DNA from: Marinobacterium_A aestuariivivens
GTDB lineage: Bacteria > Pseudomonadota > Gammaproteobacteria > Pseudomonadales > Balneatricaceae
Length of the DNA stretch: 64,000 nt
Reading direction: 5' to 3'
NCBI RefSeq assembly: GCF_042661465.1
Contig: NZ_JBHSWE010000001.1
Span: 3,534,001 to 3,598,000 of the forward strand
Shown in pieces: positions 1 to 9,721 of this stretch. A model generated the notes under the pieces. The model was not told the origin of the DNA. It did not search any database and saw only the letters and a list, made by a program, of their open reading frames with translations. The position numbers were made by a program, and so were the translations under genes. Within the stretch, counting starts at the first letter, position 1; each line of letters starts with the position of its first letter.

Positions 1-476
1 CCTCGCCGGTGCAGATCCGTACCATGGAGGCGCAGAAGCCGCCGGTGCGCATCATCTGCCCGGGGCGCGTCTACCGTTGCGACTACGACCAGACCCACTC
101 GCCGATGTTCCACCAGGTTGAGGGTCTGCTGGTCGACAGGAACATCAGTTTCGCCGACCTCAAGGGCACCCTCGAGCAGTTCCTGCGCGAGTTCTTCGAA
201 GAAGACGTCAAGGTGCGCTTCCGTCCGTCCTACTTCCCGTTCACCGAGCCCTCGATCGAGGTCGACATCGATCGCGGCGACGGCAAGTGGCTGGAAGTGC
301 TCGGCTGCGGCATGGTACACCCGAAGGTGTTCGAATATGTCGGCATCGACCCGGAAGAGTACACCGGCTTTGCCTTCGGCATGGGGGTCGAGCGCCTGGC
401 CATGCTGCGTTACGGCGTCAATGACCTGCGCCTTTTCTTCGAGAACGATCTGCGATTCCTGCGCCAGTTCAGCTGA
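1..476 (+). CDS. pheS: Phenylalanine--tRNA ligase alpha subunit, 3' part
   Basis: Class II aminoacyl-tRNA synthetase alpha chain. With PheT it forms the cytoplasmic alpha2-beta2 enzyme that charges tRNA-Phe. The gene enters from the left edge with no start in the window, and the reading frame is open from base 3. About 157 C-terminal residues are visible. They include the motif 2 region (PGRVYRCDYDQTHSPMFHQ) and the motif 3 stretch GFAFGMGVERLAMLRYGV that contributes the ATP-binding arginine. It ends 48 bases before pheT in the same direction, the usual pheST operon. Identity is certain; only the missing N-terminus limits the call. Confidence 0.97.
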   Translation, partial: SPVQIRTMEAQKPPVRIICPGRVYRCDYDQTHSPMFHQVEGLLVDRNISFADLKGTLEQFLREFFEEDVKVRFRPSYFPFTEPSIEVDIDRGDGKWLEVLGCGMVHPKVFEYVGIDPEEYTGFAFGMGVERLAMLRYGVNDLRLFFENDLRFLRQFS

Positions 477-524
477 ACCGGTACCCGTGGATTCGAGAGT
501 TAACAGCATTGTCAGGACAGCAGA

Positions 525-2902
525 ATGAAATTCAGTGAACAGTGGTTGCGCGAACTGGTCAATCCGGCGATCGATACCGATGCCCTAGTGGCGCAGATCA
601 CCATGGCCGGCCTCGAAGTGGACGAGGTGGTCCCGGTGGCCGGCAAGTTTTCCGGTGTGGTGGTCGGCGAAATTCTCAGCGCCGAGCCGCACCCCAATGC
701 CGACAAGCTGCAGGTCTGCACCGTCAGCGACGGCCATGAAGAGTTCCAGGTGGTCTGCGGCGCGCCGAACGCCCGTGCCGGCCTGAAAACCTCCTTCGCC
801 AAGGTGGGCGCGACCCTGCCGGGCGACTTCCAGATCAAGAAGGCCAAGCTGCGCCAGGTCGAGTCCTTCGGCATGCTCTGCGCCGAGGACGAGCTGGGCC
901 TGTCGGACGATCATGGCGGCATCATGGAGCTGGCGGCCGATGCGCCGGTGGGTCACTGCCTGCGTGATTATCTCGGCCTCAACGACCAGATCATCGACGT
1001 CGACCTGACGCCGAACCGCGGCGACTGCCTCAGCATTACGGGCCTGGCCCGCGAGGTCGGCGTGCTGAACAAGGCGACGGTGAAGTTCGTCGAGCCGGCC
1101 CAGGTCGAGGCGGTGATCAAGGACGCCTTCCCGGTGGTGGTCGAAGACAAGGCGGGCTGCCCGCGCTATGTCGGCCGGGTGATCCGCCGCATCAACGCCG
1201 GTGCACAGACGCCGCTGTGGATGGTGGAGAAGCTGCGCCGGGCCGGCATCCGCTCGATCGACCCGGTCGTCGACGTCACCAACTACGTGCTGCTCGAACT
1301 GGGTCAGCCGATGCATGCCTTCGACCTGGCCGGCTCAACGGCAGCATCATCGTGCGCCCGGCGCAGAAGGATGAAAAGCTGACCCTGCTGGACGGCCAGG
1401 AAGTGAGCCTGACCGAAGGTACCCTGCTGATCACCGACGAGCAGGGACCGCTGGCGATGGCCGGCGTGATGGGCGGTGAAGACAGCGGCGTCACCACCGA
1501 AACCCGCGACATCTTCCTCGAGAGCGCCTTCTTCGCGCCGCTGGCGATTGCCGGTCGCGCCCGTTCCTATGGCCTGCACACCGACTCGTCGCACCGCTTC
1601 GAGCGCGGCGTCGACTGGAAACTGCAGCGCAAGGCGATCGAGCGTGCCACCGAGTTGCTGCTCGAGATCGTCGGCGGCGAGCCGGGCCCGGTCACCGAGG
1701 TCAAGAGCCCCGAGCACCTGCCGGAAGCGGCCACCGTGCGGCTGCGCCACGCCCGCGTCAACCAGCTGCTGGCCTTCGAGATGCCGGCCGACGAGATCGA
1801 AGAGATCCTGACGCGTCTGGGCATGACGCTGATGCCGGTCGAAGCCGGTGTCTGGGATGTCGCCGTGCCGTCATACCGCTTCGATATCGACATCGAGGTG
1901 GACCTGATCGAGGAGCTGGCCCGGGTCTACGGCTACAACAACCTGCCGGTGAAAACGCCGACCGCCGAGCTGCCGTTCACGCCGCACAACGAGGCCCAGG
2001 TCGAGACCCGCCAGATGCGCCGTCACCTGATCGCGCTGGGCTACCAGGAAGCGATCACCTACAGCTTCATCGAGGCCGGCCTGCAGAAGCAGTTCGACGA
2101 CCGCTACGAAGGCGTCGCCCTCGCCAACCCGATTTCGGCCGAAATGGCGGTGATGCGCACCAGCCTCTGGCCGGGCCTGGCCAGGGCGCTGCAGTACAAC
2201 CAGAACCGCCAGCAGGACCGCGTGCGCCTGTTCGAAACCGGCCAGCGCTTCCTGACCCAGGACGCCGAACTGGTGCAGGAAAACGTCATCGCCGGCCTGA
2301 TCGCCGGCAGCCGCGAACCGGAAAGCTGGACCGGCAAGGCGCAGAAGGTCGACTTCTACGACCTCAAGGGCCATGTCGAGTCGCTGCTGTCGCTGGGTGG
2401 CGCCCGCGAGCGCTTCAGCTTCAGCGCGGCCAGCCACGGTGCGCTGCACCCGGGCCAGAGCGCCGCGATCGAGCGCGACGGCAAGGTGATCGGCTACATG
2501 GGCGCACTGCATCCGAACCTGGTCAAGGCGCTGGACCTCGACGCTCCGGTCTACCTGTTCGAGCTGAGCCTCGAAGAGGTCGCCCGCGGACGTCTGCCGC
2601 GCTTCAGCGAGCTGTCGAAGTTCCCCGAATCGCGTCGCGACCTGGCACTGGTCGTCGACGAGAAAACCGCCTTCGAAGACCTCCGCAAGGTGGCGCTGAA
2701 AGAGGGTGGCGAGTACCTCAAGGACATCACCCTGTTCGACGTCTATCAGGGCCAAGGTATTGAAGCAGGACGAAAAAGTCTGGCCGTCGGCTTGACCTGG
2801 CAGCATCCATCGCGCACTCTTAATGACGAAGAGATCAACGGAACTATCCAGGCGGTAGTCGCCGCGCTGAAGTCCGAATTCGGCGCGACATTGCGGGAGT
2901 GA
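525..2902 (+). CDS. pheT: Phenylalanine--tRNA ligase beta subunit (one frameshift)
   Basis: Beta chain of PheRS, carrying the tRNA-binding, B3/B4 editing, B5 and anticodon-binding domains. Joined, it is about 792 residues, normal for bacterial PheT. The N-terminus (KFSEQWLRELVNP) and the C-terminal FDX-ACB domain (FPESRRDLALVVDE) are both present. The frame breaks at about 1333: the first part ends with QPMHAFDLAG and the next frame resumes with LNGSIIVRPAQKDEK, a continuous family sequence if one base is restored. An essential gene is unlikely to be truly broken, so I read this as a sequence error. The start ATG at 525 matches the family. The gene ends 17 bases before the chosen ihfA start. 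Confidence 0.95.
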
Positions 2903-2919
2903 TGACAGGGGTGAGTGGC

Positions 2920-3225
2920 ATGGGCTCTTTGACGAAAGCGGAAATGGCGGAACGCCTCAACGAGGAACTTGGCCTCAACAAGCGTGAGGCCAAGGAGATG
3001 GTTGAATCCTTTTTCGACGAGATCCGTGCCAGCCTGGCGTCCAACGAACAGGTCAAGCTGTCGGGCTTCGGCAACTTCGACCTGCGCGACAAGCGCCAGC
3101 GCCCCGGCCGCAACCCCAAGACCGGTGAGGAGGTCCCCATCTGCGCCAGGCGGGTGGTGACCTTTCGTCCAGGCCAGAAACTCAAGGATCGGGTAGAAGC
3201 CTATGCCGGAAACCGGTCGGAATAA
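2920..3225 (+). CDS. ihfA: Integration host factor subunit alpha
   Basis: About 101-residue HU/IHF-family DNA-bending protein. With IHF-beta it binds and bends DNA in replication, recombination and sigma-54 transcription. The sequence has the helical dimerisation part (LTKAEMAERLNEELGLNKREA) and the beta arm with the conserved RPGRNPKTGE tip, where the intercalating proline sits. I choose ATG 2920, which gives the usual N-terminus MGSLTKAEM and has an AGGGGTGA-type ribosome site upstream. An in-frame ATG at 2899 would overlap the pheT stop and add seven unusual residues. The order pheST-ihfA-merR is the standard gammaproteobacterial operon. Confidence 0.96.
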   Translation: MGSLTKAEMAERLNEELGLNKREAKEMVESFFDEIRASLASNEQVKLSGFGNFDLRDKRQRPGRNPKTGEEVPICARRVVTFRPGQKLKDRVEAYAGNRSE

Positions 3226-3565
3226 CCACGACCGGCTCGACCCCATCCCCGGCAAACGGTATTTCACGATCGGCGAAGTCGCCAAGCTCTGCGACCTCAA
3301 GACCCACGTGCTGCGTTACTGGGAGCAGGAGTTCGAGCAGATCGCGCCGGTCAAGCGCAGCAACCGCCGCTACTACCAGCGCCAGGACGTACTGGTGATC
3401 CGCCAGATCCGCAGCCTGTTGCACGAGCAGGGCTACACCATCAGCGGTGCCCGCCAGTGGCTCGCGGGCGAGCAGGCCGGCGACGATGCGGCGCGCTACA
3501 AGCAGCTGGTCCGGCAGACCATCACTGAACTCGAGGACATCCTCAGCAACCTGAAAAGTTTTTGA
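3203..3565 (+). CDS. MerR-family transcriptional regulator
   Basis: A 120-residue protein with an N-terminal MerR winged-helix domain: YFTIGEVAKLCDLKTHVLRYWEQEF, then RSNRRYYQRQDV and a third helix region. A short C-terminal helix (RQTITELEDILSNLKSF) is probably a dimerisation coiled coil. There is no metal-binding cysteine cluster. It is the small MerR protein habitually found after ihfA, whose ligand and targets are not established. It overlaps the ihfA 3' end by 23 bases, suggesting translational coupling. Confidence 0.92.
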   Translation: MPETGRNNHDRLDPIPGKRYFTIGEVAKLCDLKTHVLRYWEQEFEQIAPVKRSNRRYYQRQDVLVIRQIRSLLHEQGYTISGARQWLAGEQAGDDAARYKQLVRQTITELEDILSNLKSF

Positions 3566-3646
3566 AGAAAAAACTTCACAGATTCAAAACCTTAGGGTAT
3601 ATTACCCACCACTTCGAAACGACGTTCGTCGGTTCGTTCTTACAGT

Positions 3647-3723
3647 CGGGGCGTAGCGCAGTCTGGTAGCGCACTTGCATGGGGTGCAAGGGGTCGCAGG
3701 TTCAAATCCTGCCGTCCCGACCA
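3647..3723 (+). tRNA. tRNA-Pro (GGG)
   Basis: A 77-base cloverleaf. The acceptor stem CGGGGCG pairs with CGTCCCG (one G-U), followed by A and an encoded CCA. The anticodon stem CTTGC/GCAAG encloses the loop ATGGGGT, giving anticodon GGG. The T arm is GCAGG TTCAAAT CCTGC. The 3' half is the attachment site of the integrative element that follows, and it is repeated at 9870-9918. The gene itself stays intact because the element carries a replacement 3' end. Confidence 0.97.
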
Positions 3724-3727
3724 TTAA
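3679..3727 (+). repeat. attL, 3' half of tRNA-Pro
   Basis: Identical over 49 bases to 9870-9918, beginning ATGGGGTGCAAG in the anticodon loop and ending ACCATTAA just after the tRNA CCA. It marks the left junction of the integrative element. The complete tRNA gene lies at this end. Confidence 0.95.
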
Positions 3728-3792
3728 AATCAAAGACTTAGGCATCCTGTCTAAGCGCCGAAAATCTAAAAGTTCCGAATATTGCCTTGTTA

Positions 3793-3817
3793 GTCGCCGT
3801 TTGGTCGCCGTTTGTTG
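3793..3817 (+). repeat. Tandem arm-type sites near attL
   Basis: Two consecutive copies of GTCGCCGTTT followed by GTTG. The same 25 bases in the same orientation occur at 9722-9746, close to attR and just upstream of the integrase start. Position and tandem layout fit integrase arm-binding sites. Function is inferred. Confidence 0.6.
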
Positions 3818-4460
3818 CTGGCTAGTGATATGACCTAATGTAGCTTCCCCAGTTATCGGGCAATGTCGTCAATCCTGATTCCCCACCTTCCCCAGATGAA
3901 TTCGTGTCTACCGACTACTATCAGTCACCTTTACCGTCTAAGGTCTTCAACTGGTGTGGAGGCGCTAAGGCGGCAAAAAATAGCCGCTCTCCACGTGTCT
4001 GCCCGTGTCCCCGAGGTTTTTTTCATAGCCCAGGGGCCCCACCAGTCGGCAGAGGTGTACGCCAATCGCTCTCTGGGTGTAGTTCTGACGGAGGGCCCGT
4101 CTTTGTTTAGACGATACCTGTCGGCGCTCCACGGCCAATACAAGGGCAAAGGGAGTCTATGGTAGTGTTCAGATGAAGGCGCTACTTTTTCAACTATGGC
4201 TAGTTGTGTAGAAAGCTATTGGGCTGGAAACAGCGTTGACACGTAGGATTCGTAGAAGGGTATGGATATATATAAGACTCCCCAATATGGAACAGGTCGA
4301 AGATTGTAGGGGTCGTTTTAGAGTTCCAATGTGGAGTAGGTACAGCATCTAATTTATATGACCTACTCCAAATGGGAGGACTATGGGACTTTAACTACTC
4401 CAAGTAGGAGGAGTTAGTTGGACTTTGTCCATCTGCTTGAAAGGTAAATCTATTTTCGTA
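3818..4460. other. Non-coding left arm of the element with inverted and direct repeats
   Basis: No convincing gene is present. At 4332-4370 there is a perfect 10-bp inverted repeat, TGGAGTAGGT / ACCTACTCCA, with a 19-base spacer. It is followed by two direct copies of TACTCCAA.T.GGAGGA starting at 4364 and 4396. These lie just past the 3' end of the ApeA-like gene. They could be binding sites for an element-encoded protein or a replication or excision site. No T-run marks a clear terminator. Confidence 0.45.
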
Positions 4461-5855
4461 TCACTGTAATATCCTACTTTTCTTCTTAATAATACTTTGT
4501 GATTTGTTAAAAATTTCTTGGATTTTTTTATTATCAAACTCAAGCAATTTACAAAAATGTATTTGTAAGAGAATTTCTAGGACTAGGCATAGCTTATAAA
4601 GATCGTCTCCGCTTGCTGATCTCCTCTTGAGACTGTTGTCGTAGTGTGTCAGATAGTTTCGAGTGTTTACAATTTTATCGATATTTGATTTGATCTTCTT
4701 GCTTCCGCCAAATATGGATTTGTAATCGTTGAATAGAGATTTTATTCTACTTCTTAGATTGAGTTCATTCCCATAGCGGAGTCTTGCTTCTACCCATTCT
4801 CTATACTTTTCAGGAACGGAATTTAGTAGCGACTTCGATAACTCGTCATATTCTTCAGTGGTATACGTTGAGTCGGGTGACATTCTTCTATGTAGGGATT
4901 CTACGGCTTGGGCAAGCATTAAAAACCGGTTATCTAGATATAGTCCTTTGGCGCTTTTAGTTGCAAAATATAGATTGAAAGTTGAATCATATTTTTCATA
5001 ATTGGTCAGCCATGAACTGATTATATGCCCAAAGTTATCAGAAATGTCATCGAATTTTAGTAATATGAATGGTTCGCTTAGTTCGCTAAAATCAATATCA
5101 TCATTTGGGGATAGGTTTAAAAAGATCTCGATTGGTGCCATTCGAGTGGATTCTTTGTATGGCTCAGTTATATCGCTTCTATAGGCACGAATAGATTCTA
5201 TATATAAGTTTTTGTCGCAGGAAAATGAAGCGAAATCGATAAATCGCCAAATATATGATAGAGCGTCATTAACGGGTAATAGCTTATTGTAATTAATTGA
5301 TATCCAGGTTTTTTGTGCAATTTTAACCTCCCTTCCTCCCCAGCCTTGAGGCATTAAACATTCAAAGTCTAAAGTTAATTCTCCTCCATTTTTTAATTGC
5401 CATTTAGGGCTGGCTGAAAATGAGTAATTGATATGGATAGATTTATTCTCGCCATTCTTTATAGCGACATTAATAGGATTGCATTTCATCCATTCGTCAA
5501 GTGCCGTTGAGTGAAAAGATATTTTTTCAAACTCTATCGGTTCATCTTTGTCGAAATGAGCGCCTATATACATTTGGTTTATTCGGATTTTTGAAACACC
5601 TATCCCAGGAAAACTTATGTTTCGATTCCTAAAAAAGCAATTATCTAGAGTTATTGGCTTTCCTCTTTGTGTTATTCCTAATATCCTTTTGATTTTAGTG
5701 CTGTCCATATCAACTGTTTCTCCTGTTAGAGACCCAGCTACTTCAAGCTCTAGCTGACCAGATGTATTGCAATATAAACGTCCTGGAACTTCGTTTTCTT
5801 CATGGTCAGGCAGCCAAAAAATACCATGTTGTTCCGGAAGGGATAGTGGGTTCAT
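4461..5855 (-). CDS. ApeA-like HEPN anti-phage protein
   Basis: A 464-residue protein that I match from memory to the ApeA defence family (a predicted HEPN-RNase abortive-infection protein). The N-terminal half (about 1-270) is beta-rich and opens GIFWLPDHEENEVPGRLY, as in ApeA N-terminal domains. The C-terminal part is helical and carries the HEPN motif R-x4-H at about residues 399-404 (RNYLTH), the catalytic pair of HEPN ribonucleases. The gene is far more AT-rich than its neighbours, evidence of transfer. It stands alone at the left end of the tRNA-Pro element as its cargo, with no antitoxin-like partner beside it. The likely role is cutting RNA on phage infection to stop growth. Substrate and trigger cannot be seen. 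Confidence 0.75.
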   Translation of the reverse strand: MNPLSLPEQHGIFWLPDHEENEVPGRLYCNTSGQLELEVAGSLTGETVDMDSTKIKRILGITQRGKPITLDNCFFRNRNISFPGIGVSKIRINQMYIGAHFDKDEPIEFEKISFHSTALDEWMKCNPINVAIKNGENKSIHINYSFSASPKWQLKNGGELTLDFECLMPQGWGGREVKIAQKTWISINYNKLLPVNDALSYIWRFIDFASFSCDKNLYIESIRAYRSDITEPYKESTRMAPIEIFLNLSPNDDIDFSELSEPFILLKFDDISDNFGHIISSWLTNYEKYDSTFNLYFATKSAKGLYLDNRFLMLAQAVESLHRRMSPDSTYTTEEYDELSKSLLNSVPEKYREWVEARLRYGNELNLRSRIKSLFNDYKSIFGGSKKIKSNIDKIVNTRNYLTHYDNSLKRRSASGDDLYKLCLVLEILLQIHFCKLLEFDNKKIQEIFNKSQSIIKKKSRILQ

Positions 5856-6232
5856 TAAGACTTCCTTTTCATTTTATGGTTTCTTGAGAATTATCAGGCT
5901 AATTATTGTTTCTTGATAAAGTCTTTTTTGGCGAAGGTATGTTTAAATATAGTAAGAATGTTAGTGGAAGGTGCTTAAAGGCTTGAATTGGTATGGTCGG
6001 GATACTAGATTGAGGCATGATAACCATTATTCTTCCATGATTATGAAACGATTCGTTAGACTGTTTCTTTGTGTTCGCTAAACCTAAGTTCTAAATGATG
6101 GTTCACTTTTTTGGAAAGTTCCAGTGGAAACTCGATTTCGCTTAGGCAATGATGGCAGAGAAGCACGATCGCTTTGGCTATCTAGGAGAGCGTTACTAGA
6201 GCAATTCAGTATCGCTTTTTAGTGTGAGTCTG
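5856..6232. other. AT-rich intergenic region upstream of the ApeA-like gene
   Basis: About 380 bases without a supportable gene. It should hold the minus-strand promoter of the ApeA-like gene, but no single box pair is distinctive enough to call. Short open frames here lack start context and family resemblance. Confidence 0.4.
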
Positions 6233-6646
6233 TCATGCCGTAGGATCTTTGCACCACAATGCCAATGGTACCGGACTCGGTTTGATACCTTCGTCGAACA
6301 TGATGCCGTTGCGAGGTTCATCGATGCCGTTCCAAGTGATAGCCACCAGCGTTGCTCGTCCACGGACTTTCCAACCCTGCCGGGTGACGACAAGAAACCC
6401 CTTCGAAAGCAGTGCAGAAAATGCCCGGTGCAAAGATGATTTGGCCCACCCCCGCTTCCTCATCAGCGAATGGCAAGGCGATAGGGATCCGTTGTTGCTG
6501 CCAGTATACTGCGTCAACATATCAATAAGCAGTTTGACCTCCGCTGCTTTCAATGAGGCAAACTGACTACTCTGTGCGACCCGGTAAGGAATACCAATAA
6601 ACCGCTCTCGCTTCTTAAGCTGCTTACGTTGTGCGGTACTACCCAT
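6233..6646 (-). CDS. Winged-helix-like element protein, unknown function
   Basis: A 137-residue basic protein. The middle part (ASLKAAEVKLLIDMLTQY, then LMRKRGWAKSSLHRAFSAL, then GFLVVTRQGWKVRGRATL) reads like a winged-helix DNA-binding fold with a beta hairpin. The N-terminus KKRERFIGIPYRVAQS recurs in proteins of small proteobacterial integrative elements, as far as I remember. It is the third gene of the AlpA - unknown - HTH set, 48 bases after its upstream neighbour. A role in element gene control or replication is plausible but not shown. Confidence 0.6.
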   Translation of the reverse strand: MGSTAQRKQLKKRERFIGIPYRVAQSSQFASLKAAEVKLLIDMLTQYTGSNNGSLSPCHSLMRKRGWAKSSLHRAFSALLSKGFLVVTRQGWKVRGRATLVAITWNGIDEPRNGIMFDEGIKPSPVPLALWCKDPTA

Positions 6647-6694
6647 GAATCAAACTCCTGTGCCGGGGCATTGCTGCCCCGGCTCGGCTCGGTA

Positions 6695-7303
6695 TTAAGC
6701 GGTGGTAGTCGGAAGCTGCATCTGCTCCGGGTCACCGGAGCGAAGGTGGGAAGTGCGGCGTTTGATATTCGCCAAGCGGCGGGCGAAAGCAGCCTGTGCC
6801 CGTTCTACTTCGACTTTCTCTGCTACCTCACGGCACGGCAGAACGTTGGGAAGCGGAGCAGCATTGGCGATCAGTTCTGCGGTGGGATAAAGATCTATCT
6901 TTCCGAGCATCAGCCATTCGTGGCAGTGTTCGTTGCAAGCAGTGGCAATAATCACGCCCATCTGGCGGAGGTTCGAGACCGGTTTGCGAGTCTCCAGGTG
7001 GTCGTGTTTAAGATCGTTGATCATTACCCAGTTGCCATCACGAAGTGCGGCAACAATCGCCATTTCACGTCCGTTCAGCAGCATCAGTACCCCGGATTTA
7101 GAGCCGGGTGCGTAGTAGACTACGGGGGAAAATACACCCGTATTCGCAGAGTTCCGGCTATTGAACAGTTCTGCGGCGGGAAGCGGTCCAGTGCTGCCGA
7201 TATTGAGCTTGGCATTATCGGGGAGGGTCTTGAGTTCTGCCCACTCAATGCCGGACTCGATTGCGTGGAGCTTGTTAATCAAGGTGTGAGTATTCATTAG
7301 CAA
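6695..7303 (-). CDS. Hypothetical element protein
   Basis: A 202-residue protein I do not recognise. The N-terminal half looks mixed alpha/beta (GVLMLLNGREMAIVAALRDGNWV). There is a C/H-rich stretch, TACNEHCHEW, and a basic, charged C-terminal helix (EVERAQAAFARRLANIKRRT). It lies 9 bases downstream of alpA, so both are probably on one transcript and it may belong to the element's maintenance functions. Confidence 0.6.
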   Translation of the reverse strand: MLMNTHTLINKLHAIESGIEWAELKTLPDNAKLNIGSTGPLPAAELFNSRNSANTGVFSPVVYYAPGSKSGVLMLLNGREMAIVAALRDGNWVMINDLKHDHLETRKPVSNLRQMGVIIATACNEHCHEWLMLGKIDLYPTAELIANAAPLPNVLPCREVAEKVEVERAQAAFARRLANIKRRTSHLRSGDPEQMQLPTTTA

Positions 7304-7312
7304 CGCCCTCCT

Positions 7313-7528
7313 TTACGCATTGACGGCGTTGTTAATTTGCTGCTGGACCCAGTCCTGAACTTCGGACTCGACCCAGGCGACGGAGCGGCTATTCCCCAGC
7401 TTTATCGGTTTGGGGAACTCACCCTGCTGTATACGCAAGTAGAGCGTAGAGCGAGCCTGCCCGGTGACTTCCAAGACGGCAGCAAGGCGAAGAAGGCGCT
7501 GATATTCGATTTGTTCAGTAGGTTTCAT
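7313..7528 (-). CDS. AlpA-family regulator
   Basis: A 71-residue MerR-like single-domain regulator: RLLRLAAVLEVTGQARSTLY forms the helix-turn-helix and GEFPKPIKLGNSRSVAWVES the wing, with W in the usual place. AlpA proteins activate integrase/excisionase expression in P4-like prophages and islands. It reads in the same direction as the integrase, about 0.8 kb downstream of it. A GAGG-type ribosome site precedes the ATG. Confidence 0.85.
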   Translation of the reverse strand: MKPTEQIEYQRLLRLAAVLEVTGQARSTLYLRIQQGEFPKPIKLGNSRSVAWVESEVQDWVQQQINNAVNA

Positions 7529-7617
7529 GTCCTGTACCTCAGAGGGTTTGTGTGGATACAGGACTGATCATGGTGTCGGGCTTGAATTGAGGCACCGACA
7601 GAAAAACCGACTTTGTG

Positions 7618-8331
7618 TCATTGACTTTTTCTTAGGGCTTCTATCCGTTTTTTGGCTTCCACCAGTTCTTGTCTTGACTCTTGATAAGATGGATTTTTCT
7701 GAAGGCTTTTTGGAAGTTTAGCGAAAGCCTCATCATGTTCTTCAATCTGCCTGTCAAGCTCATCAAGCTTGGCATTCATTAACAATGCGAACTGTCGCTC
7801 ATCGTCCTCTGTTACTGGCTGGTCTTGCATTCGTTCTTGCAGATCACTGAGCCTTTGATCAATGTCAGCCATACGGTAGGCAGCGTCTTGCAACTGTGCG
7901 GAGCTGCGGGCTATGCCGAGTTGCTCACTTGACTCCCTATCCATTTTTTCCTGCTCAGAAATCCACCGCTCAAGCGTTCGTTGGCTACAGCCGAAACGGG
8001 CGGCAATCGCCTCTAGTAAAAGATCCCGATTAGAGTCTTCACCTCTAAGCTTCTTTCTCGAAGCTAATTTCGGTTGATCTTCAAGTTGCGTTTGCAGGTC
8101 TTTGGCCCATAGAGCTGCATTTCGCCTAGTCTCATAGGGGCGCTTATGAAGTCCATTTTTGAACGTGATCTCACCGGAGATAATGGAAGCTAATATCGGA
8201 CGCACTTCGTCTGGTATTGGGTCGCTACCATTAAGTAAATCAATTGTTTCCTTTTTGGTTGCAGTCCCTTCTTTGACACGGGCCAACCAGAAAAACCAAT
8301 CGTTATTAAACTTTTCGAGATCGAATGCCAT
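7618..8331 (-). CDS. Hypothetical protein with HTH and coiled coil
   Basis: A 237-residue charged protein. Residues about 100-135 contain an HTH-like segment (LLLEAIAARFGCSQRTLERW). The C-terminal half is a long predicted coiled coil (MADIDQRLSDLQERMQDQ and following). It begins 4 bases after the integrase stop and is therefore probably co-transcribed with it. No family is recognised. A DNA-binding accessory role for the element is an inference from the HTH. Confidence 0.6.
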   Translation of the reverse strand: MAFDLEKFNNDWFFWLARVKEGTATKKETIDLLNGSDPIPDEVRPILASIISGEITFKNGLHKRPYETRRNAALWAKDLQTQLEDQPKLASRKKLRGEDSNRDLLLEAIAARFGCSQRTLERWISEQEKMDRESSEQLGIARSSAQLQDAAYRMADIDQRLSDLQERMQDQPVTEDDERQFALLMNAKLDELDRQIEEHDEAFAKLPKSLQKNPSYQESRQELVEAKKRIEALRKSQ

Positions 8332-8335
8332 TTCC

Positions 8336-9696
8336 TTAGCTCTGCCGTTTGAAGTTCACAGAAATTACGTTGTCGCCGCCAGGAAGGGTCAGCAGCTCCA
8401 GCCGCTCTCCAAGCACTTGCCATGCCCGTTTCATCTCCAGAGCGTAGCTGTAGCGCTGATAGATGCGCTTTACCTTGTTTTCCTCGGTATGGTTCAAACA
8501 TCGCTCCGCAACTTCGGGCAGGACTCCTGCCTCAACCATAAGCGTCGCACCTGTGCGGCGCAGATCGTGCGGAGTCCACTTGCCGCCGGGAAGCAAAAGA
8601 GCGTCGGCCTGTCTGGTTCGCCCTGTAAGCCTCTCTCCCCCGGCTTCACTTGGCGGTCCGTTAACTGCTTGGTAATCGACCGAGGGTCAATGGAGTCGGA
8701 AACGTGGCGATTTGGATAACACCAGCGGCCCGAACCGCTGAGTCTGTGTAACTGTCGGAAGTGCTGTATGGCGAATTCGGAAAGGGAAACGCTGTGGGAT
8801 TTACCGTTCTTACTGTTTTCCGCCGGAATCAGCCATTCGTGTTTTTCCAGATCGACATGCTGCCATTCGGCCCTCAGAAGCTCACCGATACGGCAGCAGG
8901 TAGCGAGGGCGAGCCAAACAGCAGTTTCAGTCGTTGGAAGTAATTTGGCTTCCGGCATTTGCTGGTGGAGCAAACGGATCTCGTCGTCTGAAAGAATGCG
9001 GTCCCGTTCGGTGTCCTTGCCGCCAATACTGACCTTGCGAATCGCTGCGGTTGGATCAGCCTCGACAATGTCCCGATCCACGGCAAAGCGGAACATCTGG
9101 CGCATTGAACTAAACGCCACCTTTGCCATGCGAGGCACTCCACGGGAGAGCAGGGCGTCCGTCACTTCGGTCACGTGGCGCTTGCGTATATCCTCTGCGG
9201 CTATCGTGCCAATCAGAGGCAGAATGTCCCGGTTGAACAGGCGGCGCATTTCGGCCCCGGCATCCTTGCGGCGTATAAGATCGACAGCGGCCCAATGCTC
9301 GAATAGTTCCGCTACAGTCTTGCGACCACGGTGCTGCTGCTCCTCACGCTCTAGTCGGGCAAGTTCCGCTGCCTGTTGTGCTTTACGGTGGGCTTCCTCG
9401 TCTTCAATGTGCTGGCGAATATTGAGGATGCCGGACTGATACAACCGTGACATTTCTGCTGACTTTGCCCGAGCCTGCTTCAAGGTGAGCCCGTCGCTGC
9501 TGTCTTTGGGGTCGTAGTAGCCGAGTGGCAAGTAGTCCCGTTTGCCGTCTGCTGTCGTGTATCGGAAGTAGAATGCCGCTGGACGGGTGGGAGTCAGCTT
9601 GGCAGAGAAGCGGCCATGCCCTTTGGGGGCGTCCTCGGTCAGCCAGGTCGTTTTATCCACCTTGGCGGTGATCGCCTTGTCTGTAAGCCTCGCCAT
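8336..9696 (-). CDS. P4-type tyrosine integrase (one frameshift)
   Basis: Site-specific recombinase of the DUF4102/P4 integrase type, about 453 residues once joined. The N-terminal arm-binding domain (MARLTDKAITAKVDKTTWL) is followed by a SAM-like core-binding domain. The catalytic domain shows R (TCCRIGELLRAEW), K (ENSKNGKSH), H..R (TPHDLRRTGATLM), H (ERCLNHTEEN) and the nucleophile Y (RIYQRYSY). The frame breaks near 8615: GLQGEPD ends one part and ALLLPGGKWTPHDLRR resumes in the next frame, consistent with one missing base. The ATG at 9696 has a GGGGAGGAAG ribosome site. It lies beside attR and presumably acts on the tRNA-Pro att sites. Confidence 0.92.
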
Positions 9697-9721
9697 ATCG
9701 GGCTTCCTCCCCTAAATACCG

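Noticed and set aside
3863..4165. A 100-codon frame in the left arm of the integrative element
   Set aside because: No ribosome site, no recognisable family, and competing frames of similar size overlap it.
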